From positions 1 to 14,805 of the forward strand of contig JANLPB010000177.1 of the NCBI GenBank assembly GCA_031366885.1: 14,805 nt of DNA. Reading direction: 5' to 3'. Source of the stretch: UBA668 sp031366885 (lineage in GTDB: Bacteria > Actinomycetota > Acidimicrobiia > Acidimicrobiales > Ilumatobacteraceae). Positions 7,865-14,435 of this stretch are shown here, piece after piece. The position numbers were made by a program, and so were the translations under genes. Every line of letters starts with the position of its first letter. Within the stretch, counting starts at the first letter, position 1. Below the pieces are notes generated by a model that saw only the letters and a program-made list of their open reading frames with translations, was not told the DNA's origin and ran no database searches.

Positions 7865-7948
7865 TGACCACGTTAAGTGTCGACCCAGAACTGCCGAAGA
7901 CAATTGCGACGCTCCCGCGATGGGCGCGCGCGACGAAAGGCAGAGCAC

Positions 7949-9985
7949 GTGGCGGACGCGAATGTGTACCGTGCAGAGGAGGCCACTGGCCCCTTCGTGC
8001 GAGAACGCGCCCTCGCCATCGTCACGACCAACCTTGCACCCACACCGTTCTTGCTGCTGCCGTTCACTCTGCTCGTCAGTTCGTTGCTCCACAAAGACGT
8101 TTCGTCTGCGCGTCTGGGTTGGTGGGTGTTGGTCGCCGCCATCAGCAGCGCGCTCATCCTGATCTCGTTGTACTGCTACTACATGCGCGGCGACATACGG
8201 GGCACGTCGCGCTCCACGCAGCTGCTGATCGCCGTCGCATTCGCCTCGATCGGGACTCTGTTCGGGATGTGCCCCTGGGTCGCCGGTGGCAGGTCCTCGG
8301 ATCTTGTGCTTCTGTTTGCGCTTTTCCCCGCCACGGCCAGCGCCGTCGGCTGCATCGTGACGGCCGGCCGCCGCGATCTCTTCCTGTCGTACCTGGTGCC
8401 GTTGATCGCAGTGTCGTCGTGGTCGTTGATCGACTCCCACGACACACGCCTACGAGCGCTGGGCTTGCTGGCGGTCTCCTTCGGGGTGTCGCTGGTGGTG
8501 TTGCATCACGTCGTCAGCCGCAACACCCTCGACGGAATCCGACTCCAGTGGCGCAGCGAACGCCTGCTGCGTGACCTCGCTCACGAGCGCAGCGAGCTCA
8601 CTGGTGTGAACGATCAGTTGGCATCCACCAACCGCCGTCTGGCGCACCAGGCGACGCACGATCCGCTCACCGGTCTCTACAACCGTCGCGGCACGCTTGA
8701 GCTTTTGGACCAGGTGTTGGCAAACGCGAACGCGCAAGAACCGGTCGGCTTGCTGTTCTGTGACCTCGACCGGTTCAAAGCCGTCAACGACGCGCTCGGT
8801 CATCGAGGTGGCGACCGGTTCATCAGCATCATCGCCGACAGGCTTTCGCGGAGTCTGGAGCCTGGGTCGATCGCTGGCCGAATGGGCGGCGACGAGTTCG
8901 TCGTGGTCCTACCCGGCCTCGACATGGGGGCCACGGCAATGATTGCCAACCGCCTTGTCGGTGTGCTCGCCCAACCCGTGTACGCGGAGGGTCGCGAGGT
9001 GCCGTCGTCAGTGAGTGTCGGAGTCGCCGCGTCGCCGCTCCACGGCACGGCGGCGAGCGAACTGCTCCGCCATGCCAACGCGGCGCTGTACCGGGCGAAG
9101 GCGGGTGGCCGCAATCGCGTCGAGTTGTTCGATGGCTCGATGCAGGAGGAGATGGTGAGCCGGCTCGAGGGCGAGCAAGCACTGCGCAGGGCAATCGACG
9201 ACGGCGACATCGTTGCGTTCTTTCAACCTGAAATCGATGCGACGAACGGTCAGATCGTGGGTGCCGAATTGTTGGCGCGATGGGTGCGTCGCAATGGCCA
9301 GATCATCGCCGCTCAGGAATTCATCGACTTGGCGATTTCGGCCGGGTTGCTCGAGCGAATCACCGAACGGGTCATTGCGAGCGCCAGACCCCATATCCGC
9401 AGGCTTGCGGTGCTCGGGCTACCGGACGACTTTCGCTTCAGAATCAACATGGCGCCGCAAGCCACCGAGCGCAGCTGGCGTGATGACCCGATTGAGCACA
9501 TGATGCAGGGCATCGATGCGTCGCTGGTCACGGTCGACGTTCAAGAAAGTTCGGTCGCCGGTGATCTTCCCTCTGCAGCAGCCAATCTCGCCGCTTTCCG
9601 AGCGCGCGGCGGCAGGGTGTGCCTGGACGACTTCGCTCGTGGCGTGTCGTCCTTGAGCCTGCTGCGCAAGCTTCCGCTCGATGAAGTGCGCATCGATCGA
9701 GTATCGATCGACACCATCGCGGCGCACCCGCATGATCGCGCCATTGTCCGATCGATCATCAACCTGGTGCGTGAGATCGGCTTCGCAGTCACCTCCGACG
9801 GGGTGGAGACGGGCGCCCAGGCCGACGCGCTCATCGCTCTTGGCTGTGTGCACCAGCAGGGTCATCTGTACGCACCGGCGTTACCGGCTGGAGAGTTCGA
9901 GAGCTTCCTGTTGGCGCGGATGGCGGAGCGCCTCGCGGTGAGCGCGACGCCGCGGCAAGCGTGGGAGACCAACGATCTGGCCTAA
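7949..9985 (+). CDS. membrane GGDEF-EAL protein (c-di-GMP turnover)
   Basis: A 678-residue protein from GTG 7949, chosen because AAAGG sits about 8 nt upstream; a GTG at 7877 would add 24 Arg-rich residues. Six hydrophobic segments lie at about 21-47, 56-78, 90-112, 117-139, 143-162 and 169-189, with no recognised sensor domain. A short coiled coil (195-233) leads to a GGDEF domain: DPLTGLYNRRG at 238 and an intact GGDEF at 313-317. No RxxD inhibitory site precedes it (EPGS is at that position). The EAL domain has E440 in AELLARW, the NM Asn, E533 and D560-D561, but carries D530, R581 and D617 where E, K (of KID) and E (of AEGVE) are usual. Diguanylate cyclase activity is likely; phosphodiesterase activity is doubtful. 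It is divergent from gluQ, separated by about 120 bp. Confidence 0.92.
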   Translation: MADANVYRAEEATGPFVRERALAIVTTNLAPTPFLLLPFTLLVSSLLHKDVSSARLGWWVLVAAISSALILISLYCYYMRGDIRGTSRSTQLLIAVAFASIGTLFGMCPWVAGGRSSDLVLLFALFPATASAVGCIVTAGRRDLFLSYLVPLIAVSSWSLIDSHDTRLRALGLLAVSFGVSLVVLHHVVSRNTLDGIRLQWRSERLLRDLAHERSELTGVNDQLASTNRRLAHQATHDPLTGLYNRRGTLELLDQVLANANAQEPVGLLFCDLDRFKAVNDALGHRGGDRFISIIADRLSRSLEPGSIAGRMGGDEFVVVLPGLDMGATAMIANRLVGVLAQPVYAEGREVPSSVSVGVAASPLHGTAASELLRHANAALYRAKAGGRNRVELFDGSMQEEMVSRLEGEQALRRAIDDGDIVAFFQPEIDATNGQIVGAELLARWVRRNGQIIAAQEFIDLAISAGLLERITERVIASARPHIRRLAVLGLPDDFRFRINMAPQATERSWRDDPIEHMMQGIDASLVTVDVQESSVAGDLPSAAANLAAFRARGGRVCLDDFARGVSSLSLLRKLPLDEVRIDRVSIDTIAAHPHDRAIVRSIINLVREIGFAVTSDGVETGAQADALIALGCVHQQGHLYAPALPAGEFESFLLARMAERLAVSATPRQAWETNDLA

Positions 9986-10040
9986 CCTCTGGCCGGCTGG
10001 TTCGTAGCACCGAAATCGACGTACTGGAAGAGGTAGACGA

Positions 10041-11192
10041 ATGTTTTGTCCGGCATGTGGCTCAACGATTCAACCCGGCCAGAAGTTCTGTACCGAATGC
10101 GGCGGCGCACTGGTCAGCGCAGCGCCGGGCGCGCCGCTGCCGCCACCGTCGTGGGGGCCGACCCCAGACCCCTCTGACGCGACCGCGGCGCTGAAGGTTG
10201 TCGAGCAGACGTCACCGACCGGCTACGAGCCGTCGACGTGGGATTCCACCGCCACCCAGCAGATGCCGGCGCAGGGCGGCGACACGGGCAACCTGCCGGT
10301 GACCGCTAGCGCCGCCTCGACATTTCGCATCACCCCCCTCGTCGCTGTGTCGGCCCTCGCCGGGGTGGTGTCGGTGGCTGCCGCGTTCGTCGAAGTCGCA
10401 AGCTACGAAGTTGCGGGCGACTTCGTCGACAAACAGACGTTCAAGCTGAACGACTTCGCGTCGAACCTCACCGTCGGCGTCATCATCGCCGCCGTGCTGT
10501 TGATTGCGGGCTCGGCGCTGGGCGCCACTGGCCGCCGCGTGGGTTCTGGTCTGGCCGGCGGAGCCGGTTTGGCGGTCGCTGGCGCGTTCGGCTGGGTCAT
10601 CGGCCAGGTGACGATGCTGTTCGACGGCCGGGAGTTGGCATTGCTCGCCGGCGGTGGCACGTTCACCCTGACCACCACCCAGGAGATCGGGTTCTGGCTT
10701 GCCGTCGTGGCAGCTGGGCTGGGGGTACTGGCATTCATTCTGTCACTCACCGCCGGAGGAAACGATGGCTGGCCAGTGATCAACCCTGCCGTTGGCGTGC
10801 TTGGTGCCCTTGGCACGTTGGCCGTCGTGATCGGCCCACTGATCCCGATGAATGGTGCCTCGTTCGGCGACAACATCGCCAACGACCTCGTGCCACCGGC
10901 GACGCTGTATTTGCGGCTCGCAGCATTGCTGCTCATCGGGATCGGCGGTGTGGTCGGCTTCCTCGCCAACCGGAGGTGGGGGTACGGAATGGCTCTGGGC
11001 GCAATCAGCGTCGGTGCCTGGCAGTGGGCGACAGCGATCGGCGAAGTGGGCGACTACCCGCTGGGCATCGCCGGCGCAAACGTTGGAGCCACGGATCTCA
11101 CCCCGCACGTGGTGACCAGCGTCGGCGTGGTCGTGATGTTGATTGCTGGTGCGGCTGGCCTGCTGATGGCTGCTCAGCACAGATCGCGCTAG
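10041..11192 (+). CDS. zinc-ribbon polytopic membrane protein, function unknown
   Basis: A 383-residue protein. The N-terminus MFCPACG...FCTECG is a zinc ribbon (C3, C6, C17, C20). A Pro/Thr-rich, probably disordered stretch (25-95) follows. Eight hydrophobic segments come next, at about 97-121, 143-163, 167-193, 216-238, 248-267, 287-309, 315-333 and 356-378. The ATG at 10041 has GAGG 7 nt upstream. Zinc ribbon plus membrane domain is common in actinobacteria, but no enzymatic or transport motif is visible, so I assign no function. It follows the GGDEF-EAL gene by 55 bp, and co-transcription is possible. Its stop TAG overlaps the stop of the convergent kinase gene within a CTAG tetranucleotide. 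Confidence 0.85.
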   Translation: MFCPACGSTIQPGQKFCTECGGALVSAAPGAPLPPPSWGPTPDPSDATAALKVVEQTSPTGYEPSTWDSTATQQMPAQGGDTGNLPVTASAASTFRITPLVAVSALAGVVSVAAAFVEVASYEVAGDFVDKQTFKLNDFASNLTVGVIIAAVLLIAGSALGATGRRVGSGLAGGAGLAVAGAFGWVIGQVTMLFDGRELALLAGGGTFTLTTTQEIGFWLAVVAAGLGVLAFILSLTAGGNDGWPVINPAVGVLGALGTLAVVIGPLIPMNGASFGDNIANDLVPPATLYLRLAALLLIGIGGVVGFLANRRWGYGMALGAISVGAWQWATAIGEVGDYPLGIAGANVGATDLTPHVVTSVGVVVMLIAGAAGLLMAAQHRSR

Positions 11193-12034
11193 CTCTGCAG
11201 CCGCACGGCCGTGGCGGCAAGGCGGTGGCCGCATCGCGTGGCGCTGGCCGGGTCGTCGCCCGCCGCCAATGCAAGGAGAACGCCGGCCGCGAATGCATCT
11301 CCCGCGCCGGTGGTGTCGCGCACGTCGCTCACCGTCTCGGCCGGCACGGTCTGCACCTGCTGACCTGCCTCCAGAACGAGTGCAGGCTCGGCGCCGTGCT
11401 TGATGATCACGAGAGCGCCTCCGAGGTGGCCAGGGCACAGTCCGGCACCGAGAGTCGCCGCCTCCAATTCGTTGGCGAGCACGACGGATGGCTTCAGCGC
11501 GCGGATGCGGGCGAGTGCGTTGTCGGGTCCCACCATCTGCAGCACCGACGCTGACGAGGTGTCGACACAGATGCCGATTCCGCGCTCGGACGCCCAACCG
11601 GCAAGCGTGGTGGCGGTTGCTGCCAACGGCTCGCCCACCAATGAATAGAACGGGATGTGCAGCGTGTGTACGCCGTCGAGCCACGTTGGGTCGGGGTCGG
11701 CCAGGTCGCTGCACGCGGCGCGGTCGCTGAGCATCGTCCGCTCGCCGGCGACGTCCACCAGGACCACGATGGTGCCCGTGCGACCTGCCCGGCGAACCAA
11801 CACGCTGGCACCGTCTGCGAACAGCGCGTCTGTCAGGCCACGCCCGGTTGCATCGTCGCCGACCTGGCCGATGAAGCGCGCCGCGCCACCGGCGCGGCAC
11901 GCGGCCGCAACAACGTTGGCGGCGCTTCCACCGCGCCTGCGTACGACCATCGCGGGCGTGTCGCTGGCGACGTTCACGGGCGCCCGCAGGTACACCACCA
12001 CGTCCTCTACCAGATCGCCGATGGCAGCCAACAT
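11189..12034 (-). CDS. PfkB-family carbohydrate kinase
   Basis: A 281-residue ribokinase-like sugar kinase. The N-terminal signature is RRRGGSAANV (35-41 core), which binds the sugar. The C-terminal signature DTTGAGDAFAAG (240-251) forms the anion hole, with catalytic base D246. The segment ANELEAA is the usual mid-domain motif. Specificity among ribose, fructose, 2-keto-3-deoxygluconate, adenosine and others cannot be fixed by eye. ATG 12034 was chosen because family members begin with a strand ending in GD close to the N-terminus (MLAAIGD); a start at 12091 would add 19 residues, including an Arg cluster. A TAGCGT box 7 nt upstream of 12034 would give a leaderless mRNA. The gene stands alone on this strand, divergent from the YqeY-like gene and convergent with the zinc-ribbon gene. 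Confidence 0.9.
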   Translation of the reverse strand: MLAAIGDLVEDVVVYLRAPVNVASDTPAMVVRRRGGSAANVVAAACRAGGAARFIGQVGDDATGRGLTDALFADGASVLVRRAGRTGTIVVLVDVAGERTMLSDRAACSDLADPDPTWLDGVHTLHIPFYSLVGEPLAATATTLAGWASERGIGICVDTSSASVLQMVGPDNALARIRALKPSVVLANELEAATLGAGLCPGHLGGALVIIKHGAEPALVLEAGQQVQTVPAETVSDVRDTTGAGDAFAAGVLLALAAGDDPASATRCGHRLAATAVRLQS

Positions 12035-12041
12035 GCGTGCG

Positions 12042-12047
12042 ACGCTA
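12042..12047 (-). promoter_or_regulatory. -10-like box of the PfkB gene
   Basis: TAGCGT on the minus strand ends 7 nt before ATG 12034. This is the TAnnnT-7-ATG layout of actinobacterial leaderless genes. No convincing -35 is seen. Confidence 0.3.
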
Positions 12048-12101
12048 CGCCGTCGTAGCGGTAGCAGGAAATTGCAGGTGAGCTCGCGCACGGCTGCCCT
12101 C

Positions 12102-12107
12102 TACCCT
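12102..12107 (+). promoter_or_regulatory. possible -10 box of the YqeY-like gene
   Basis: TACCCT fits TAnnnT and would start transcription about 20 nt before the ATG at 12134, leaving room for the Shine-Dalgarno at 12124. No good -35 is visible. Confidence 0.3.
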
Positions 12108-12123
12108 GGTGACGCGGACCCTC

Positions 12124-12128
12124 GGAGG
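12124..12128 (+). promoter_or_regulatory. strong Shine-Dalgarno (GGAGG)
   Basis: GGAGG lies 5 nt before ATG 12134. It is the clearest ribosome-binding site in the window and fixes the start of the YqeY-like gene. Confidence 0.75.
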
Positions 12129-12133
12129 AAGCC

Positions 12134-12616
12134 ATGACAGACACGACCGACCACACGGTGAAGAGCCAGCTGCGGGCAGCGATGACCGCGGCCATGAAGG
12201 CACGCGAGGAACTGGCGTTGGGCGCCCTGCGCCAGGCGCTGTCAGAGGTCGCGGTCGTTGAAACCGCGGGCGACGAGGTGACGGTGCTGTCCGACGAGCA
12301 GGTGCTGGCGGTCATTGCGATCGAGGTTCGTAAGCACCACGAGACGGCCGATGCGTTCGACACCGCTGGTCGTCCCCAGCAGGCCGTGCGCTCGCGCGCT
12401 GAGGCCGCGGTGCTCGAGGCCTACCTGCCAGCCGCGCTCAGCGACGACGAGATGCAGCGGCTCATCGCCGAGGAAGTTGGTGCCGCCGCGGCCGAAGGTG
12501 CCACGGGTATGAAAGCAATGGGGCGCGTGGTGTCGGCGGTGCGTGCCAAGGCCGGCCCCTCAGCGGACGGGGCGAAGATCGCGAATGCGGTGAAGGCTGC
12601 GTTGGCGGGGAGCTGA
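12134..12616 (+). CDS. GatB/YqeY domain-containing protein
   Basis: A 160-residue protein of the typical YqeY length. The N-terminus KSQLRAAMTAAMKAREELALGALRQALSEV is the family's opening helix, and the C-terminal helical part (LPAALSDDEMQRLIAEEV, then MGRVVSAVRAKAGPSADGAKIANAVKAAL) is the GatB/YqeY tail-like domain. The domain binds tRNA in GatB of the Asp/Glu-tRNA amidotransferase; the role of free-standing YqeY is not established, although amidotransferase or tRNA-related functions have been proposed. It is soluble, with no signal peptide. The start is set by GGAGG at 12124. It is divergent from the PfkB gene and convergent with the SRPBCC gene 47 nt away. Confidence 0.93.
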   Translation: MTDTTDHTVKSQLRAAMTAAMKAREELALGALRQALSEVAVVETAGDEVTVLSDEQVLAVIAIEVRKHHETADAFDTAGRPQQAVRSRAEAAVLEAYLPAALSDDEMQRLIAEEVGAAAAEGATGMKAMGRVVSAVRAKAGPSADGAKIANAVKAALAGS

Positions 12617-12621
12617 ACCCG

Positions 12622-12657
12622 CACCTCAACCGTGACCTGAACCGTGACCTCAACCGG
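12622..12657. repeat. 12-bp tandem repeat between convergent genes (3 copies)
   Basis: Three consecutive 12-nt units of the form gacctcaaccgt (first and last bases vary slightly, the middle copy has gacctgaaccgt) fill almost the whole 47-nt gap between the YqeY-like and SRPBCC stops. There is no T-tract and no clear hairpin, so it does not look like an intrinsic terminator. Confidence 0.7.
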
Positions 12658-12663
12658 GCAGCG

Positions 12664-13146
12664 TCAGAGCAGGGCGTCCATCTGGCCGACGGCCAGCGTG
12701 ATGCCTTCCTGCATCCCCATCTCCACCATTTGCGCCATGACCTCGTCAGTGGGGAAGTTGCTCTCGATCGTCATCAACGAGCCGCCCCCGGCCGCCTCTT
12801 CGATGGCGACACGAGCGACGGTGACGGGCATCTCAGGGTTGGGGTTGCCATCGGCGTCACCGAACCCATCTTCGAACTCCAGCCGTGACGGCGGCTCGAC
12901 GCTCGTGATTCGCCACCAGCCGTGGTGCTTGTCGCCCTCGGGCCCCGTCATGAAGTACCTGACGCGACCGCCGACCGACAGGTCGTGCTCGACCATCGTC
13001 GCCGGGTAGGTGGGCGGTCCCCACCACTGTTCGAGCTTGCGCGGGTCGGCCCACAACTGCCAGACGCGTTCGACGGACGCATCGAACATCGCTGTGACGG
13101 TGAGGGTCTTGTTCTCCCTGTTGACATCAACATCGGTGACGGTCAT
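12664..13146 (-). CDS. SRPBCC / AHSA1-family (START-like) protein
   Basis: A 160-residue protein of the AHSA1/polyketide-cyclase-like SRPBCC fold: FDASVERVWQLWADPRKLEQWWGPP near the N-terminus is the typical opening, followed by the GGRVRYFMTGPEG hairpin and a C-terminal helix around EGITLAVGQMD. The fold makes a hydrophobic pocket and often binds lipophilic ligands; the ligand here is unknown. Genes of this family are frequently paired with ArsR-type repressors, as here. The ATG at 13146 overlaps the ArsR stop as ATGA, and AAAGG lies 9 nt upstream, so translation is probably coupled. That ribosome-binding site lies in the second copy of an 18-bp duplication. It ends 47 nt from the convergent YqeY-like gene. 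Confidence 0.9.
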   Translation of the reverse strand: MTVTDVDVNRENKTLTVTAMFDASVERVWQLWADPRKLEQWWGPPTYPATMVEHDLSVGGRVRYFMTGPEGDKHHGWWRITSVEPPSRLEFEDGFGDADGNPNPEMPVTVARVAIEEAAGGGSLMTIESNFPTDEVMAQMVEMGMQEGITLAVGQMDALL

Positions 13147-13523
13147 TTCGGGGTGCCTTTCATTTTCGGGGTGCCTTTCATTTCGTCGGCGAGAACTTCG
13201 CCGAACCTGTCGATGCGGTCGCGCCATAGGGCGGCGAATTCGTCGAGGAGCGTCGCTGCTGCTCGGACAACGTCGGGGCGACCCCGAACGAGCTGTTCGC
13301 GACCGCTGCGTTCCTTGCTGATCAGTTGCGCTCGGTGGAGTACCGCAACATGCTTCTGTACTGCGGCGAAGCTCATTGGGTAACGCTTGGCGAGCTGGGA
13401 GACGGAGTACTCGCCGTGCATCGTGAGCCGCACGATGTCGCGCCGGGTGGCGTCGGCGAGTGCCTGAAACACGAGATCTGTGTGCGGCTCGGTGCCGCGC
13501 CGTTCGGTGATATCTACAACCAT
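13143..13523 (-). CDS. ArsR-family HTH transcriptional regulator
   Basis: A 126-residue winged-helix regulator: DLVFQALADATRRDIVRL is the classical ArsR opening, EYSVSQLAKRYPMSFAAVQKHVAVLHRAQLI the helix-turn-helix, and SKERSGREQ the wing. There is no Cys, so a metal site of the ArsR/SmtB type is unlikely; it resembles the ArsR proteins that partner SRPBCC genes. It presumably represses its own operon through the palindrome at its start. ATG 13523 lies inside that palindrome; ATG 13541 would add six residues (MVTYNY). A TAACCT box just upstream of 13523 favours the shorter, leaderless or nearly leaderless form. The C-terminus ends in a duplicated MKGTPK, and its TGA overlaps the next ATG. Confidence 0.9.
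   Translation of the reverse strand: MVVDITERRGTEPHTDLVFQALADATRRDIVRLTMHGEYSVSQLAKRYPMSFAAVQKHVAVLHRAQLISKERSGREQLVRGRPDVVRAAATLLDEFAALWRDRIDRFGEVLADEMKGTPKMKGTPK
13147..13182. repeat. 18-bp tandem duplication at the ArsR/SRPBCC junction
   Basis: Two copies of atgaaaggcaccccgaaa (minus strand) sit end to end. They encode MKGTPK twice at the ArsR C-terminus, and each copy contains the AAAGG that acts as ribosome-binding site for the downstream gene. Confidence 0.9.
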
Positions 13524-13533
13524 ATAGTTGTAG
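13514..13533. promoter_or_regulatory. palindromic operator over the ArsR start codon
   Basis: Half-sites CTACAAC and GTTGTAG are perfect inverted repeats around CATATA, giving 18 of 20 palindromic positions. The element covers the ArsR start codon (13521-13523) and touches a TAACCT -10-like box (13532-13537, minus strand). ArsR-family dimers bind such palindromes in their own promoters, so autorepression is the likely role. The base composition is AT-richer than the surroundings. Confidence 0.7.
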
Positions 13534-13537
13534 GTTA
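13532..13537 (-). promoter_or_regulatory. -10-like box of the ArsR operon
   Basis: TAACCT on the minus strand lies 8 nt before ATG 13523, so transcription would start at or next to the start codon. It overlaps the palindrome, placing repressor and RNA polymerase in competition. The -35 region is poor. Confidence 0.4.
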
Positions 13538-13586
13538 CCATCGAATCGAGACCACCGCTGTGCTGTGTTGGCCCCGTTCTGTTGAC

Positions 13587-13592
13587 TAGGTT
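13587..13592 (+). promoter_or_regulatory. -10-like box of the RlmA-type gene
   Basis: TAGGTT lies 9 nt before ATG 13602 and would give a leader of only about 2 nt. The same AGG is the only Shine-Dalgarno-like sequence, and it is too far away (12 nt) to be good. Confidence 0.3.
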
Positions 13593-13601
13593 CGCCCCAC
13601 G

Positions 13602-14411
13602 ATGACGAACGATGCGGTGGTGCTTGCGTGTCCGAACTGCGGCCTCGCCTTGGCGCTCTCCTCGGCGGGCGCGACGTGCCCCGGCGGGCACGCGTTCGAC
13701 CGCGGTCGCGGCGGCTATCTCAACCTGCTGGTCGGCGGCAGACTGAGCGCAGCAACGACGCCGGGCGATACGCCCGATGCGCTGGCCGCTCGTCGACGTT
13801 TCCTCGGCGCTGGGCACTACGCGCAGATTGCGACCGCGCTGAAGGAGGCCGTAGGTGTGCCAGACGGCCCGTTGCTCGATGTCGGGTGCGGCGAGGGCTA
13901 CTACCTTGCGCAGCTCGGTCTGCCACTGCTGTACGGACTCGACGTGTCGAAGAGCGCCGTACAAATGGCTACGCGCGTGCTGCCCGATGCGCAGTTTGTC
14001 GTCGGCTCGGCGTATCGGTTGCCGGTACTGGACCACTCGGTGGCGGCGGTGGTGTCGGTCTTCGCTCCTCATCCATTCGAGGAGTTCGAGCGGGTGCTGC
14101 GGCCGGGTGGCCTTTGGGTAACTGTGACCCCCGGCCCGAACCATCTGCGCGAGATGCGTCCGCAGTTGTCGGGCGATTCAGAACGCAAGGCGAGTGAACG
14201 GCTTGCTCGACGGGCCGAAGCGCCACCGCAGGCACCCGCGGCTCGTCGGGTCGAGTTTCAGTTGGAGCTGACGGCCGAAGGGCTCGGCGACCTGTTCCAC
14301 ATGACGCCGATTCGTTGGCAGGCGGGTGCGTCGGGCGGTGCCTCCGAGGCAGGTCGCACCGTCAGTGTCGACATTTGGGTGGCGTCGTCAGCTGAGTGGG
14401 AGAGGGCATGA
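13602..14411 (+). CDS. rlmA: 23S rRNA (guanine-N1)-methyltransferase, RlmA type
   Basis: A 269-residue protein, the same length as E. coli RlmA. An N-terminal zinc site C10-x2-C13 ... C26-x3-H30 is followed by FDRGRGGYLNLL, the RlmA signature that precedes the methyltransferase. The SAM-binding motif I is LLDVGCGEGYY (91-101), with GLDVSKSAV as the next acidic strand and VSVFAPHPFEEFERVLRPGGLWVTVTP as motifs IV-VI. The family methylates N1 of G745 (RlmA-I) or G748 (RlmA-II, as in tylosin resistance) in hairpin 35 of 23S rRNA; I cannot tell which. The ATG at 13602 is the only start before the zinc site. It is divergent from the ArsR gene across a 78-bp gap that contains the operator edge. Confidence 0.88.
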   Translation: MTNDAVVLACPNCGLALALSSAGATCPGGHAFDRGRGGYLNLLVGGRLSAATTPGDTPDALAARRRFLGAGHYAQIATALKEAVGVPDGPLLDVGCGEGYYLAQLGLPLLYGLDVSKSAVQMATRVLPDAQFVVGSAYRLPVLDHSVAAVVSVFAPHPFEEFERVLRPGGLWVTVTPGPNHLREMRPQLSGDSERKASERLARRAEAPPQAPAARRVEFQLELTAEGLGDLFHMTPIRWQAGASGGASEAGRTVSVDIWVASSAEWERA

Positions 14412-14435
14412 TCGCCGCCGCGCAAGACTGAGCCC

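Noticed and set aside
7055..8440. Long minus-strand frame overlapping gluQ and the GGDEF-EAL gene
   Set aside because: It runs antisense to or out of frame with two genes with clear catalytic motifs, and its translation is low-complexity Arg/Ser/Thr-rich, as expected for shadow frames in GC-rich DNA.
10743..11900. 385-codon minus-strand frame across the kinase and membrane-protein genes
   Set aside because: It is a shadow of the PfkB and zinc-ribbon genes, Arg-rich and without motifs.
13514..13533. Palindrome read as an intrinsic terminator
   Set aside because: There is no T-tract, the stem is only 7 bp and AT-rich, and it lies upstream of and over a start codon rather than after a gene.
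13524..14144. N-terminal extension of the ArsR frame
   Set aside because: It runs antisense through the RlmA catalytic core; ArsR homology begins only near 13490, and an operator and -10 box lie at 13514-13537.
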